Source: Microglena sp. YARC
Taxonomy: Eukaryota; Chlorophyta; Chlorophyceae; Chlamydomonadales; Chlamydomonadaceae
Reading direction: 5' to 3'
Length of the DNA: 64,000 nt
NCBI GenBank assembly: GCA_022414725.1
Contig: CM039463.1
Span: 54,377,100-54,441,099 of the forward strand
A program made the translations under genes and the position numbers. The notes under the pieces are model-generated. The model had not been told where the DNA came from and made no database searches. It saw nothing but the letters and a program-made list of their open reading frames with translations. Positions 40,401 through 55,213 of this stretch are shown piece after piece (position 1 is the first letter of the stretch; the number at the start of each line of letters is the position of its first letter).

Positions 40401-42753
40401 AGTGGGGTCTAACTTAAGTGGGGTCTAACTTAAGTGGGGTCTAACTTAAGTGGGGTCTAACTTAAGTGGGGTCTAACTTAAGTGGGGTCTAACTTAATTG
40501 GGGTCTAACTTAAGTGGGGTCTAACTTAAGTGGGGTCTAACTTATATTGGGTTCAAGGTATCTGAAGAAACCGGACTTCATACGTGAAATCGAGAATTTG
40601 GCCTGGAAATCTGAGAATTCTCGCGAGAATTCTCGATATTTGGCCTGAGATTCTGAGAACCAAGTCCGGAGTACAAAGTGTGCTTCCCAAATCATCCGCT
40701 GAATGGCTATAAGTGGGTCTAACTTCCCCCCCACCTACATTACCTCTCTGGCAAAAACAGAGATGCCGGTCAGATGCACGTTCTTAATTCTGGTCCCCAA
40801 CGAGGTCCCTAAAGCAGCCGAGCCTGAGGTTGATTCACCCCTACCCCCCCCCCCCCCACCACCACCTTCACCCCCACCGCTTCACCCCCACACACCACCA
40901 CACCTGAGCGGACCCTCAGGCTCCAGAATACAATTTGAGTCAATTAAATCTCCCCCCTCCTACATTACATCTCTTGCACCCTCCCCTTCCCCTACCCCTG
41001 AACTGAAGGTTTGCGTTTTTACAGTTCAGGGGTAGCCAAATAGGCTAAAGGGACTTGCCTAACCTTAACACAGGAAAGTTAGTTTAAAAAAGCACTAGTG
41101 AACTGAACCCCAACAAATCTACATTACATCTCTTGCTACCTCAGAGAAGCCAGTCGAATGCACGTTCTGAATTCTGGTCTCCAACGAGGTCCCTAAAGCA
41201 GTCGAGCCTAGGGTTGAGCCACCCCTATCCCCCACACCACCACCACCTTTACCCCCTCACCCCCACGCCCCACCGCCTTCACCCCCTCCCCCAACACCAC
41301 CACGCCTGAGCGGACCCTCAGGCTCCAGAATACAATTTGATTAAATTAAATCTTCCTTCCCTGCAGACTCGTACAACGTCATCAACGTCAGCGTGCTCTT
41401 CCGCAGTAAAGCCTCCCCCACCCGCATCCAACCCCCTGCACCCGAGCGGACCCTCAGGCTCCAGAATACAATTCGAGTCAATTAAATCTCCCCCCACCTA
41501 CATTACCTCTCTTGCAGCCTCCCCTCCCTGCAGACTCAGACGACGCCATCGACGCCAGCATGCTCTCCCGCAGTAAAGCCTCCCCCACCCACATCCACCC
41601 CCCCACACCCGAGCAGACCCTCAGGCTCCAGAATACAATTGGAGTCAATTAAATCTCCCCCCACCTACATTACCTCTCTTGCAACCCCCCCCCCCCCCCC
41701 CGCAGATTCGGACATCACCATACATGCCAGCGTTCTCTCCGCCACTGGACTTTGTTCCCCCCCCCCTGACTTGATCACCCCCCCCCCCCCCCCCCCCCTG
41801 CAGAATCGGACGACGCCATCAATGCCAGCGTTCTCTCCCGCAGTAAAGCCTCCCCCACCCGCACCCATCCCAGCGGCAGCTCGAGAACCCTTTCCCGCCT
41901 GCGCCAACAATTAAATTCAAGCGGGCACCCAGTCGACGGCCCCTCAGCTGATTCCGCCGTCCACCGGGGGGGGCGCCAATCCATCGGGTTATTAAACTTC
42001 GGCTCAGATTTCCAGTCCCCCTTGCCAAGCCCGAACGCATCCTTCTCCAGCTCAATGCCACAAATTCCCCAGGCCTCGCCCCGCTTTCCCAGACACAGGT
42101 GATTCTTACAGGCGGCTTTTTAGTCTGGTCTGGTCTGGTCTGTTTTTTTGTCTGGTCTGGTCTCTTTTGTCTGGTCTGGTCAGGTCTTTTTTTTTCAGGC
42201 CTCGCCCCGCTTTCCCAGACACAGGTGATTCTTACTGGTCGCTCTTTACTCTGGTCTGGTCTGGTCTGGTCTTTTTTGCCCGGCCTGGTCTTTTTTGTCT
42301 GGTCTGATCCGGTATTTTTTGTCTGGTCTGGTCGTTTTTGGTCTGGCCTTGTCCCGCATTCCCAGGCAGAGGTGATTCTTGCTGGTCGCTTACTCAACCA
42401 TTCACTCACTCACTCACGCACGCACGCATGCACACACTCTCACCCACCACCAACCACCCACCCACTCACCCACTCACCCACTCACCCACCCACCCACTCA
42501 CCCACTCACCCCACCCACCCACCCACCCACCCACTCACCCACTCACAGGGGCGAGATGCGGGAGAGTAGCAATGGTGAGCGGAGCTCATCCCACGCCGTG
42601 CTCAACGGAAACATGTCAGACTCCAGGATGCGAAGCCACAAGGGGCAAACAGAGGAGGGTCGACAAAGAGTGCTTTCTTCTATGAAATCAAATAAGGGGC
42701 CGGAGAGCGATTCGTTGAGCTCCTTTATGAGCACCGCTACCCTACCAACATAG
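34338..42753 (+). CDS. Ser/Pro-rich protein of unknown function (multi-exon, partial)
   Basis: Proposed exons: 34338-34407, 36647-36839, 39087-39305, 41804-42098, 42549-42753. Visible protein: WSHISIIPYLSLLC, then a Pro/Asn-rich stretch (PPPITFIGDLKNMSPHERD), SGGFGRRSHSTPG, SDVDVLDSFLHSVSGATDES, RTLSRLRQQLNSSG and LPSPNASFSSSMPQIPQ. Mostly disordered, with RRxSxS-like basic/Ser sites. Phases match between exons 1-2, 3-4 and 4-5. The 2-3 junction does not match, so an exon is probably missing around 38.7 kb, and exon 3 has a one-base slip near a run of six C. I recognise no domain. Neighbouring introns carry the same exon-edge echoes as CLASP, which supports these junctions. Confidence 0.55.
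34408..35640 (+). repeat. Intron array, CATGCCAAGCTGTCA unit
   Basis: Units of about 30 to 110 bases: TGCATGCCAAGCTGTCAT, CAGTCAGTCACTCATTTAC, ACCATACATTCCTGTG. At least ten copies, some nearly identical (35060-35230). Follows the donor at 34408 immediately. Confidence 0.9.
35641..36646 (+). repeat. Intron array with echoes of the 36647 acceptor
   Basis: Degenerate units of about 110-130 bp: CTCCTTNCCACTTTCACCC, GCAGCGTGCATCTCCTTATG, AAACAGACTGACTCACCCTC, TAATTAGCACTG. The motif GACTGACTCACCCTC, which immediately precedes the real junction, recurs near 35860, 36366 and 36450. (ACATT)n microsatellite at 35978-36046. Confidence 0.8.
36647..36839 (+). CDS. Unknown protein, exon 2
   Basis: Acceptor CCGACAG|CCACGG, donor GCTGG|GTATGT. 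Encodes TSKIKWQMYNSQYSEPNKQ, PTGPHPPPITFIGDLKN and MSPHERDAHNGSPTRFSS. An earlier donor (CTACCAG|GTTCAG, 36818) is possible. The segment from 36805 with its donor is echoed downstream three times. Confidence 0.6.
36840..37645 (+). repeat. Intron, donor half: G-rich with three exon 2 echoes
   Basis: GGTGGGTGGGGTGGG-type sequence on the sense strand. Echoes of the exon 2 end (TACTAGGTTCAGTTCGACGG, GATGCTGGGTATGTGGGG) lie at about 36965-36995, 37090-37135 and 37490-37535. Strong G-quadruplex potential. Confidence 0.85.
37646..39086 (+). repeat. Intron, acceptor half: C-rich with exon 3 echo
   Basis: 37660-38640 repeats CATCCCCACCACTTGATTTG, ACTTCATCCCTAGTCATCCC, ACAAGCACCTCACTC in units of about 60-70 bases. 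38700-38930 is a Pro-coding CCACC stretch that might contain a small exon. At 38934 an echo of the exon 3 edge (CTTCCAGGTAATGTCCCCAG, GGGGGCTTTGGACGCAGAAG) runs about 75 bases into exon sequence. Confidence 0.8.
39087..39305 (+). CDS. Unknown protein, exon 3 (frame slip)
   Basis: Acceptor ATCTTCCAG|GCAATG. Reads AMSPVPELTGDLPIPSGGFG, RRSHSTPG, then after one slipped base near the CCCCCC run (39175-39180) ASLSDVDVLDSFLHSVSGA and ALRHRIESLSK. Donor CAAAG|GTACGA with phase matching exon 4. The slip resembles the one in CLASP exon 6 and also falls at a C run. Confidence 0.6.
39306..40080 (+). repeat. Intron segment with inverted 105-bp repeats (possible MITE)
   Basis: The segment near 39555-39660 (CCAAATAGGCGAAAGGGACTT, GCCCAACC) and 39935-40040 read in reverse are inverted copies. 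A third, direct copy lies at 41010-41120 (GTAGCCAAATAGGC, AAAGCACTAGTGAACTGAAC). The pair may be the ends of a short DNA transposon. (ATGGTGATA)n at 39330-39375. Confidence 0.6.
40081..40556. repeat. 17-bp satellite GGGGTCTAACTTAAGTG
   Basis: About 20 nearly perfect copies from 40221 to 40550. A lead-in (40081-40215) contains CCTAAACCCTAAACCC and CCACCTAAACC telomere-like words. The perfect repeat has no spacers, so it is not a CRISPR. Confidence 0.95.
40700..41803 (+). repeat. Intron array with echoes of exon 4 start
   Basis: Unit of about 170-190 bp: GAGCGGACCCTCAGGCTCCA, GAATACAATTTGAGTCAATT, CCCACCTACATTACCTCT, then CTGCAG and exon-like sequence. Echoes of the 41804 edge (CTGCAGACTCAGACGACGCC, CCCGCAGTAAAGCCTCCCCC) lie at about 41361, 41529 and 41701, each with intact AG. 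Long C runs at 41686-41701 and 41778-41798. Confidence 0.9.
41804..42098 (+). CDS. Unknown protein, exon 4
   Basis: Phase 1 to 2: ESDDAINASVLSRSKASPT, SSRTLSRLRQQLNSSGHP, LNFGSDFQSPLPSPNAS, SMPQIPQASPRFPRH. Ser-rich, likely disordered. Acceptor CTGCAG|AATCGG, donor GACACAG|GTGATT. Both edges are echoed in the flanking introns, which makes the junctions secure. Confidence 0.7.
42099..42548 (+). repeat. Intron: exon 4 end echoes, GGTCTGGTCTTTT, then CACCCACTC
   Basis: Echoes of the exon 4 end (CCTCGCCCCGCTTTCCCAGA, CACAGGTGATTCTTA) end at about 42226 and 42371 with donors retained, separated by TCTGGTCTGGTC repeats (T/G-rich). The acceptor half 42395-42548 is ACTCACCCACTC-type (C/A-rich). Confidence 0.9.
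42549..42753 (+). CDS. Unknown protein, exon 5 (last found)
   Basis: Phase 2 start gives Arg across the junction: GEMRESSNGERSSSHAVLN, MRSHKGQTEEGRQRVLSSM, SNKGPESDSLSSFMSTAT, stop TAG at 42751-42753. The stop lies inside the first unit of the following tandem array, so the true C-terminus may instead be reached by splicing out before it. Confidence 0.5.
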
Positions 42754-44385
42754 AGAAGGGCCGACAAAGAGTGCTTTCTTGGATGGCCTCAAATAAGGGG
42801 CCGGAGAGTGATTCGTTGAGCTCCTTTATGAGCACCACTACCCTACCAGCCTAGCGGAGTGACAACAAAAAAGTGCCTTCTTCTATGACCTCCAATAGGG
42901 GGCCGGAGAGCGACTCGTTGAGCTCTTTCATGAGCGCAGCTACCAGCCTACCAGCCTAGCAGAGTGCCTCCTGGAAGGATTGCCACTTCTCTATTCTTGA
43001 GCGCCGCTAGCCTACCAGCCTAGCGGAGTGACGACAAAGAGTGCCCTCTTCTATGGCCTCCAATAAGGGGCGGAAGAGCGATTCAATGAGTTCTTTCGTG
43101 AGCACTGCTACCCTACCACCCTACCAACATAGAGGAGGGCCGGCAAAGAGCGCTCTCTTCTATGACCTCCAATGAGGGGCCGGAGAGCGAATCAATGAGT
43201 TCTTTCGTGAGCACTGCTACCCTACCAGCCTACCAGCATAGAGGAGGGCCGGCAAAGAGCGCTCTCTTCTATGACCTCCAATGAGGGACCGGAGAGCGAT
43301 TTGTTGAGCTCCTTCATGAGCACTGCTACCCTACCAGCCTAGCAGAGGGTCGATCTATCATCACTGTTTTTGTTTCTGGCTGTTACTGGCTGTGCATAGC
43401 ACCTTCTAGGTAGCTTCCTACAACGCCGTGCTCAACGGGAACATGTCGGACACCTAGAGAAGAGCCTTCTTCTATGACCTCCAAAAGAGGGTCGGATAGC
43501 GATTCAGTGAGCTCCTTCATAAGTGCCGGTACCCTAGAAGCCTTAAGTAGGGCCGACAAAGAGCACCCTTTTCTATGACCTCCAATACAGGGCCGTAAAG
43601 CGACTCGTCGAGCTCCTTTATGAGCACTGCTACCCCACCAACCTAGAGTAGGGCCAACAAAGAGCACCCTCTTCTATGACCTCCAATAAGGGGCCGGAGA
43701 GCGACTCATTGAGCTCCTTCATGAGCGCCGCTACCCTACCAACCAAGTGAAGTGACGGCAAAGAGCGCCTTCTTCTATGAGCTAAATCAAGGGGCTGGAG
43801 AGTGATTAGTTGAGCTCCTTCATGAACGCCGCTACCCTACCAGCCTACCAGCTAAGGAGGGTGCCACCTGGAAGGGTGGCCACTACCCTATTCATGTGCA
43901 ATGCTACCGTACCAGCCTAAAGTAGGGCCGGCAAAGAACACCCTCTTCTATGACATTCAATAAGGGGCCAAAGAGCGACTCGTTGAGCTCTTTCATGAGC
44001 GCAGCTACCAGCCTACCAGCCTAGGAGGGTGCCTCCTGGAAGGCTGCCACTTCACTATTCATGAGCGCCGCTATTGTGCCAGCCTGGGGGAGTGACGGCA
44101 AAGAGCGCTCTCTTATATGACCTCCAATAAGGAGCGATTCGTTGAGCTCCTTGATGAGCACCGCTACCGTACGAGGCTAGCGGAGGGCCGACCAAGAGCG
44201 CTTTCTTCTATGACCTCCAATAAGGGGCCGAAGAGCGACTCGTTGAGCTCCTTTATAAGCGCCGCTACCCTACCAGCCTAGCGGAGTGACAACAAAGAGC
44301 GCCTTTTTCTATGGCCTCCGATAAGAGGCCGGAGATTGACTCGTTGAGCTCTTTCATGAGCACTGCTACCCTACCAGCCTAAGAG
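42754..44385 (+). repeat. Tandem array derived from exon 5 of the unknown gene
   Basis: About 15 copies of a unit of 85-115 bp: AAGAGTGCTTTCTTCTATGA, CCTCCAATAAGGGGCCGGAG, AGCGATTCGTTGAGCTCCTT, GAGCACCGCTACCCTACC. The first unit overlaps the end of exon 5. Copies differ by small indels and do not keep a frame. Confidence 0.9.
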
Positions 44386-45185
44386 GGGCACCTTGCCCCA
44401 CAAGGAAACCTCACCGTCCTCATTTTCTGCCGAGCAAGCAAACAAGCAAGCACGCAGAGTCAAGGCGGAGAAGCCACAAAGGACGATAGAGGAGTTCAAA
44501 TACTCGGCTGGAGTGCGACTTGTTGAGCTCATTCCTGAGCGCGGCAACCAGCATAGGAGGGACACCACCACCACCGCCAATACCACACCACAGGATGAAA
44601 CCTCGACGTTTCCATTGTCTGCTGAGCAAGCAAGCAAGCACAGTCGAGGCGGAGAAGCCACAGAGGACAGCAGAGGAGTTCAAATACAAGGCCGGAGTGC
44701 GACTTGTTGAGCTCATTCCTGAGCCCAGCTACCCTACCAGCATAGGAGGTACACCAGCACCACCACACCACTTTGCGATGAAACCTCAACGTTTTCATTG
44801 TCCGCTGAGCAAGCAAGCACAGTCAAGGCGGAGAAGCCACAAAGGACAGAAGAAGAGTTCAAATACTGGGCTTTAGAGCGACTTGTTGAGCTCATTCCTG
44901 AGTGCAGCTACCCTACTAGCCTAGGAGGGACACCACCGCCACCACCACACCACACGATGAAACCTCGACGTTTCCATTGTCTGCTGAGCAAGCAAGCACA
45001 GTCAAGGCGGAGAAGCCACAAAGGACAGTAGAAGAGTTCAAATACTAGGCTGTAGAGCGACTTGTTGAGCTCATTCCTGGGCGCAACAACCCTACCAGCC
45101 TAGGAGGGACACCACCACCACCGCCACCACCACACCACACGATGAAACCTCGACGTTTCCGTTGTCTGCTGAGCAAGCAAGCAAG
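44386..45185 (+). repeat. Second-order array, unit about 165-180 bp
   Basis: About five units: GAAACCTCGACGTTTCCATT, GTCTGCTGAGCAAGCAAGCA, GGCGGAGAAGCCACAAAGGA, CTTGTTGAGCTCATTCCTGA, CACCACCACC. Carries the AGAAGCCACAAAGG piece of exon 5, so it looks like a longer derivative of the same exon end. Confidence 0.85.
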
Positions 45186-45734
45186 CAGATTCGAGGGTTT
45201 AGGGTTGGCTGTAGGGTTTAGGGTTCAGGGTTGGTTTAAAATTCATTTTGTGCTGAGCAAGCAGTCACAGTCAAGGAAGAGAAGCGACAAGGGCCAGCAG
45301 AGGAGGTCAAATACGGATTGGTGGTTGGCCCCAGAGCAAGCAAACGGGCTGGCCCCCTCAACCTCACGTCTTGTAATAAGGCGGACTATTTATTTGGAGG
45401 AGGGACATAAAGAGGACACAGCTTTTCTTTTCAGCTACAAGCACACTAGAGAAAAACTGAGAATCCCCCATAGAAAAACTGACAAGCTTAACTCTGACCT
45501 GCACAAATCTTCATTTCTACTATATACAATTATTTCGCTTTCTTTGCTACATGCCTTTGTAGCTCGCTCTGTTTTTCCGCCAAACCCTTTCATTTCCTTT
45601 TTCTTTTGCCTTTTGAGTTCACCTCCTGGACCAGGTTCTGAGGGGTATGTTGCCCAAACCCTCACTGTTATAAAACTGTCCAGCTGCTCAGGCGCTATAC
45701 GGTCTTGGCACTGTTTTGCTGCGTATGTAACCAT
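45186..45734 (-). other. Telomere-like patch and possible minus-strand coding piece
   Basis: 45195-45236 holds TTTAGGG twice plus variants, the plant-type telomere repeat. 45437-45760 on the minus strand is open and looks protein-like (IEDMVTYAAKQCQDRIAPEQ, ELKRQKKKEMKG) with Lys-rich content, but it has no recognisable domain and I did not find its exon boundaries. A simple chance frame is possible. Confidence 0.25.
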
Positions 45735-45943
45735 ATCCTCTATTCTCAATCTCGTTTCGACGAATGGCTCAATTGTAGGGCTCGTTAAAATGATGAAGGT
45801 GCGGGGGTAGAATTCCGACGGGTGTGCTTCAGTGTCGGTGTCAAAAGTCATGGTAGCATTGTCCAGGTAAAGTAGCAGCTCGTTCCCTTCCATCGTAAGA
45901 TGAGGCTCACTTAATACCTCGCCCCACCAGGTGTTATCATCAC
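45735..45943 (+). mobile_element. tRNA-derived SINE copy S4 (near full length)
   Basis: Head 45755-45815 (CGAATGGCTCAATTGTAGGG, GGTGCGGGGGTAGAATTCC) parallels the tRNA-like element at 49728-49797. The body (TGGTAGCATTGTCCAGGTAA) and tail (CTCGCCCCACCAGGTGTTAT) match S1-S3. Possible 7-bp duplication TAACCAT at 45728-45734 and 45944-45950. Confidence 0.75.
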
Positions 45944-46074
45944 TAACCATTCCCCAGTGCAAGCGAGCAATTAGGTTCCTTCAGACGCTCGCCCTGTGGC
46001 AAGGCATGTGAATGTTCAATTTCCAAAAATTGAATGAGTCGATGAGGGGAGTATCATTGTCCTAGAGGCTACTC

Positions 46075-46195
46075 GTGGTAGCTTCCAGTCAGCTCCATCA
46101 GGCAGCCACTGGGGATCAAGCCCCAAGTTGTCCGCTGCATTGGAGTGACCTTCCTACCAACTTTCCGGTGCACTAGCTAGCTTCTGGTTGGGCCG
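46075..46195. mobile_element. M1 MITE fragment
   Basis: Partial match to the M1 hAT-like family (GTAGCTTCCAGTCAGCTCC, GGCAGCCACTGGG, GCACTAGCTAGCTTCTGG). Ends not identified. Confidence 0.5.
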
Positions 46196-46349
46196 AAGGA
46201 CGCGTCTTCCGTCACAGACGCAGATTTTGAGGGGCTGCATGCCAAAGGGTCTGGGTGCGGCGCAGACTCAGATTTTGAAACCGGTTGAGCCTCATGATGC
46301 AGATTTTGGAGGCACCAGAACAACCCCGATGGCCACCCTAGGAGGTGTG

Positions 46350-46544
46350 TTCTTATCAGCCAAAAGCAGCAGCTTCTCAGCAGCTCCCCTGACTGGCTAT
46401 TCAGCCAACGCTAATGCAACCTAGTGTGCCTGGAAGCTGACAGAATCCGCTGTCCCGAACTGTCAAAATCTTGGGGCTGAGCCCAGTGGCTGGATCAGCT
46501 GCCTGTACGATGCTGCTCGTAGCTGAAAAGGAAATCTATGGTGT
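46350..46544. mobile_element. hAT-like MITE, family M1
   Basis: Foldback element with arms TCAGCCAAAAGCAGCAGCTT and, inverted, TTTTCAGCTACGAGCAGC. The interior (AGCCCAGTGGCTGG) is the M1 core in inverse orientation relative to 24.25 kb. The left end looks shortened. GTGTGTTC and GTGTGTCC beside the arms may be the target duplication. Confidence 0.65.
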
Positions 46545-46556
46545 GTCCGTACTAGT

Positions 46557-46600
46557 TTGCATTCTTCGTAATCAGATCCACCCAGTAATCTCCACGAGCA
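46557..46600 (-). pseudogene. Degenerate copy of thioredoxin last exon
   Basis: ATTCTTCGTAATCAGATCC with TCCACGAGCACACATAAGC resembles 48288-48330 of the thioredoxin 3' exon and the copy at 47870. Too decayed to code. Confidence 0.45.
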
Positions 46601-46608
46601 CACATAAG

Positions 46609-46799
46609 CACGGTTTCTTTTTTGGATGACACGTAGCAGCTTCTAGACAGCTCCCTTTCCCTGTCCCTGGGCCAACCCTAAGCCTAGCTAGTAAGCCTGA
46701 AAGCTGGCATGATAGGAATTCCAATGCAGCTGAAAGTTCTGAGCTCAACTCAGTAGCTGGCTGGAAGCTGCCAAGAGCTGCAAAAAAAATGAAACAGTG
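46609..46799. mobile_element. hAT-like MITE, family M1
   Basis: 191 bp; ends CACGGTTTCTTTTTTGG and, inverted, CACTGTTTCATTTTTTTT, with inner arms GTAGCAGCTTCTAGACAGCT and GGCAGCTTCCAGC. Flanks CACATAAG and CACGACTG share only the first three bases and little else, so the target duplication is not convincing. Confidence 0.75.
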
Positions 46800-47017
46800 C
46801 ACGACTGCCGTATGTAAACCTTGCTGATGTTTTTTAAGTGAGAAGAGGAGAAAGAAAAAAACGAAAAAGTGATTTCTTCGAGTTTAAATCTTCCTGAGAA
46901 TTAATGCTTTTACTATCGAAGTCGGCGAGCAGCCAAATTGCTGGCTGATGCTACGTATCCAAGTTCAAGTTCATGCACATCTTGCTGATGATTTAAAAGT
47001 GTTTTACGTAGCATTTA

Positions 47018-47195
47018 TAGGGATAGGCAATATGATATAATATGATATCATGTCATCATACGATATCATATGATGCCGGCTGTCTGACTAGGCTAAAGTT
47101 ATCATTTATATACGATATCATATTATGGAATTTGTATGATATCATATGATATCATACTCGCCTTTGGTCGAAATCATATGATTTGCCGATCCCTA
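47018..47195. mobile_element. hAT-like MITE, family M2 copy 2
   Basis: 178 bp; TAGGGATAGGCAA and inverted TAGGGATCGGCAA ends, AT-rich palindromic interior (ATCATATGATATCAT). Flanked by AGCATTTA (47010-47017) and AGTATTTA (47196-47203), 7 of 8 identical. Confidence 0.88.
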
Positions 47196-47279
47196 AGTAT
47201 TTAGGTGTGTTGGAGGTGACTTTCAATTTAAGGGGGGGAGCGGCCATTACTCCATCGTCCATACTCCTTGTACCGAGCA

Positions 47280-47342
47280 GCGCTTTCAAGCAACTACTAA
47301 TAGGTAAAGCTTAATGGGCAGTAGCATACTTCGCAATTAGAT
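47280..47342 (-). pseudogene. Copy of the thioredoxin 3' end
   Basis: On the minus strand this reads DLIAKYATAH and a TAA stop, as in the thioredoxin last exon (48279-48310), followed by the same AGCTTTACC and GTTGCTTGAAAGC downstream sequence. Cut off by the M3 element at 47343. A downstream echo of the gene end. Confidence 0.75.
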
Positions 47343-47532
47343 CAGGGTGATTCAGGAGGACCCCCAGCTCTGCTGCCTGAGACGCAACCAATTGTTTAGT
47401 CTGCCTGCGACGCAACGGACCCTTCCTACTAGTCAAGCCCCCCCCCCCCCCTGCGACGGAACGGAGTAACGGACCCTTCGAATCTTCGACGTTGCGTCTG
47501 CAACGGAGGACGCAGCGTCCTGAACAGCCCTA
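47343..47532. mobile_element. hAT-like MITE, family M3 copy 2
   Basis: Ends CAGGGTGATTCAGGAGGAC and, inverted, TAGGGCTGTTCAGGAC. Interior is the reverse of the 26.68-kb copy (CTGCTGCCTGAGACGCAACC, GACGCAGCGTCCTGAAC) with a C run. Target duplication not evident. Confidence 0.75.
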
Positions 47533-48111
47533 ATACAGCCCAGGATTTTTTCCGATATATATATAGCGATCGCTATAAACAAAGAGGAAATAAAACGTTT
47601 TTTTGCGTGCCCTAAATGGCCCTAAAAAGCTACAGAAAGCACTAAAACGCTGTCCCTGGAGGAGGCCTAAAACCATATAGCTAGGAAAAACCCACTTTCA
47701 GGTTTGAAACAATTTTTTTCGGCCTGAGACAGCCGTCCTATTCGGTGGTGTTTTTGAATGAGGTGATTTCCAGCCTAGGAGGCGCGTCCAATCTTACACA
47801 TTTAATACAAGTACACGAATTAACCAATGAAGTCCATACTTGCATTTATTTATTTTATGAAAGGAATTTCACCCCACTTGGCATACTTCGAACCCAGATC
47901 CTTCAAGTAGTCAACACGAGCACACATACAGGCCCACCGTGTATGTGTCCTCGCGTCCACCTCGCTGATTTCTTCGAATCAGATGATATCAAGCCTAGGA
48001 GGTGCGTCCAATGTCCATACTACAATACAAATAGGACTAGTTTGTACAAGGGCACAGTGTGGCTGAGAACAAGCAAGCTTTCAAGCAACTGCCTACTAAG
48101 TGAAGCTTAGT
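47533..48111. other. Downstream flank of thioredoxin with echoes
   Basis: No gene supported. 47871-47905 (CATACTTCGAACCCAGATCC, TTCAAGTAGTCAACACG) is another degraded copy of the thioredoxin last exon. 47770-47800 and 47988-48020 share AGCCTAGGAGGNGCGTCCAAT. 48080-48110 repeats TCAAGCAACT and TACTAAGTGAAGC. Confidence 0.6.
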
Positions 48112-48272
48112 AGGATGAAGAGTCGGGGGTTCGACTCCCCCTTCCCTCGCTCTTGGCGTTGCAGGTCGTTGTCAACCGCGATGGTAGCTTGTCTAGTTGA
48201 GGTAGGAGACCGCTCCCCACCTGCGTACGACGGGCTCCCTTAACACCACGCCCCATCAGGCGTTATCAATAT
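48112..48272 (+). mobile_element. 5'-truncated SINE copy S5 at the thioredoxin stop codon
   Basis: Starts in the T arm of the tRNA-like head (GTCGGGGGTTCGACTCCCCC) and runs through the body to CACGCCCCATCAGGCGTTAT. Flanked by perfect 11-bp repeats TGAAGCTTAGT (48101-48111 and 48273-48283). The right copy contains the thioredoxin stop codon complement (48279-48281), so insertion was within bases of the stop without damaging it. Confidence 0.9.
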
Positions 48273-48278
48273 TGAAGC

Positions 48279-53986
<5,708 letters not shown>

Positions 53987-54033
53987 CTGCACATGGGGGG
54001 GGGGGAGAGAGCGGGGGGAGTGGAATGTGTGTG

Positions 54034-54064
<31 letters not shown>

Positions 54065-54461
54065 GGGGGGGGGGGGGGGAAGCGGGGGGGGAGTGGAGTG
54101 TGTGTGTGTGGTGTGTGTGTGTGTGGGGGGGGGGGAGTGGAGTGTGTGTGTGTGGTGTGCGTGTGTGTGTGTGGGGGGAGCGGGGGTGGAGTGGAGTGTG
54201 TGTGTGTGTGTGTGTGGGGGGGTGCAGGGGGGGGGGAGGGTGGGGGGAGTGGAGTGTGTGTGTGTGTGTGTGCGTGTGTGTGTGGGGGGGGGGTGCGGGG
54301 GGGAGTGGATGTGTGTGTGTGTGGTGTGTGTGTGTGTGGGGGGGGGGAGCGGGTGGGGAGTGGAGTGTGTGTGTGTGGTGTGCTTGTGTGTGTGGTGGGG
54401 GGAGCTGGGTGGTTGTGGTGTGCGGTGTGTGTTGTGTGTGGGGGGGAGCGGGGGTGGAGTG

Positions 54462-54494
<33 letters not shown>

Positions 54495-55182
54495 GGGTGG
54501 GGGGGGGGGGAGAGCGGGGTGGAGTGGAGTGTGTGGTGTGTGTGGTGTGTGGGTGTGTGTGGGGGGGGGGGGGGGGGGGGAGCGGGGGTGGAGTGGAGTA
54601 GTGTGTGTGTTGTGTGTGTGTGGTGGATGGGGAGGGGAGAGCGGGGTGATGTTGAGTGGAGTGGCACTATGTGTGTGTGTGTGTGTGTGTGTGGAGGGGG
54701 GGAGCGGGTGGCAAGTGGAGTGTTGTGTGTGGGTGTGGTGTTGTGGGGGGGAGCGGGTGGAGGGGTGTGTGGTGTGTGTGTGTGGTGGGGGGGAGAGCGG
54801 GGGGTGGAGTGTATGTGTGTGGGGGGCTGGGGAGCGGGGCGTGGAGTGGAGTGTGTGGTGTGTGTTGTCCAGGTGTGTGTGGGGTTGGGGAGGCCGGGGG
54901 GGGGAGCGGGGGGTGGAGTGGAGGTGCTGTGTGTGCATGTGTGTGTGTGGTGAGGAGGGGGAGCGGGGGGTGTGTGTGTGTGTGTGGTGCGGGGGGGGGG
55001 GAGCGGGGGTGGAACCTTACTCGATTTGTCGTTTGTGTTGATGGTGTGTGTGTGCTGTGTGTGTGTGTGTGAGTGTGTGGGGGGTCAGTGTGTGTGCTTG
55101 TGTGTGAGGGGGGGGGGGGGAGCGGGGTTGGGTGTTGGTTGTGTGTTGTGTGTGGTGGGTAGGGGGGAGGGGGTGGAGTGGA

Positions 55183-55213
<31 letters not shown>

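Noticed and set aside
40221..40550. CRISPR array
   Set aside because: Direct repeats are contiguous with no spacers, and the genome is eukaryotic.
47745..48110. 121-codon plus-strand frame
   Set aside because: It overlaps decayed antisense copies of the thioredoxin exon and shows no domain.
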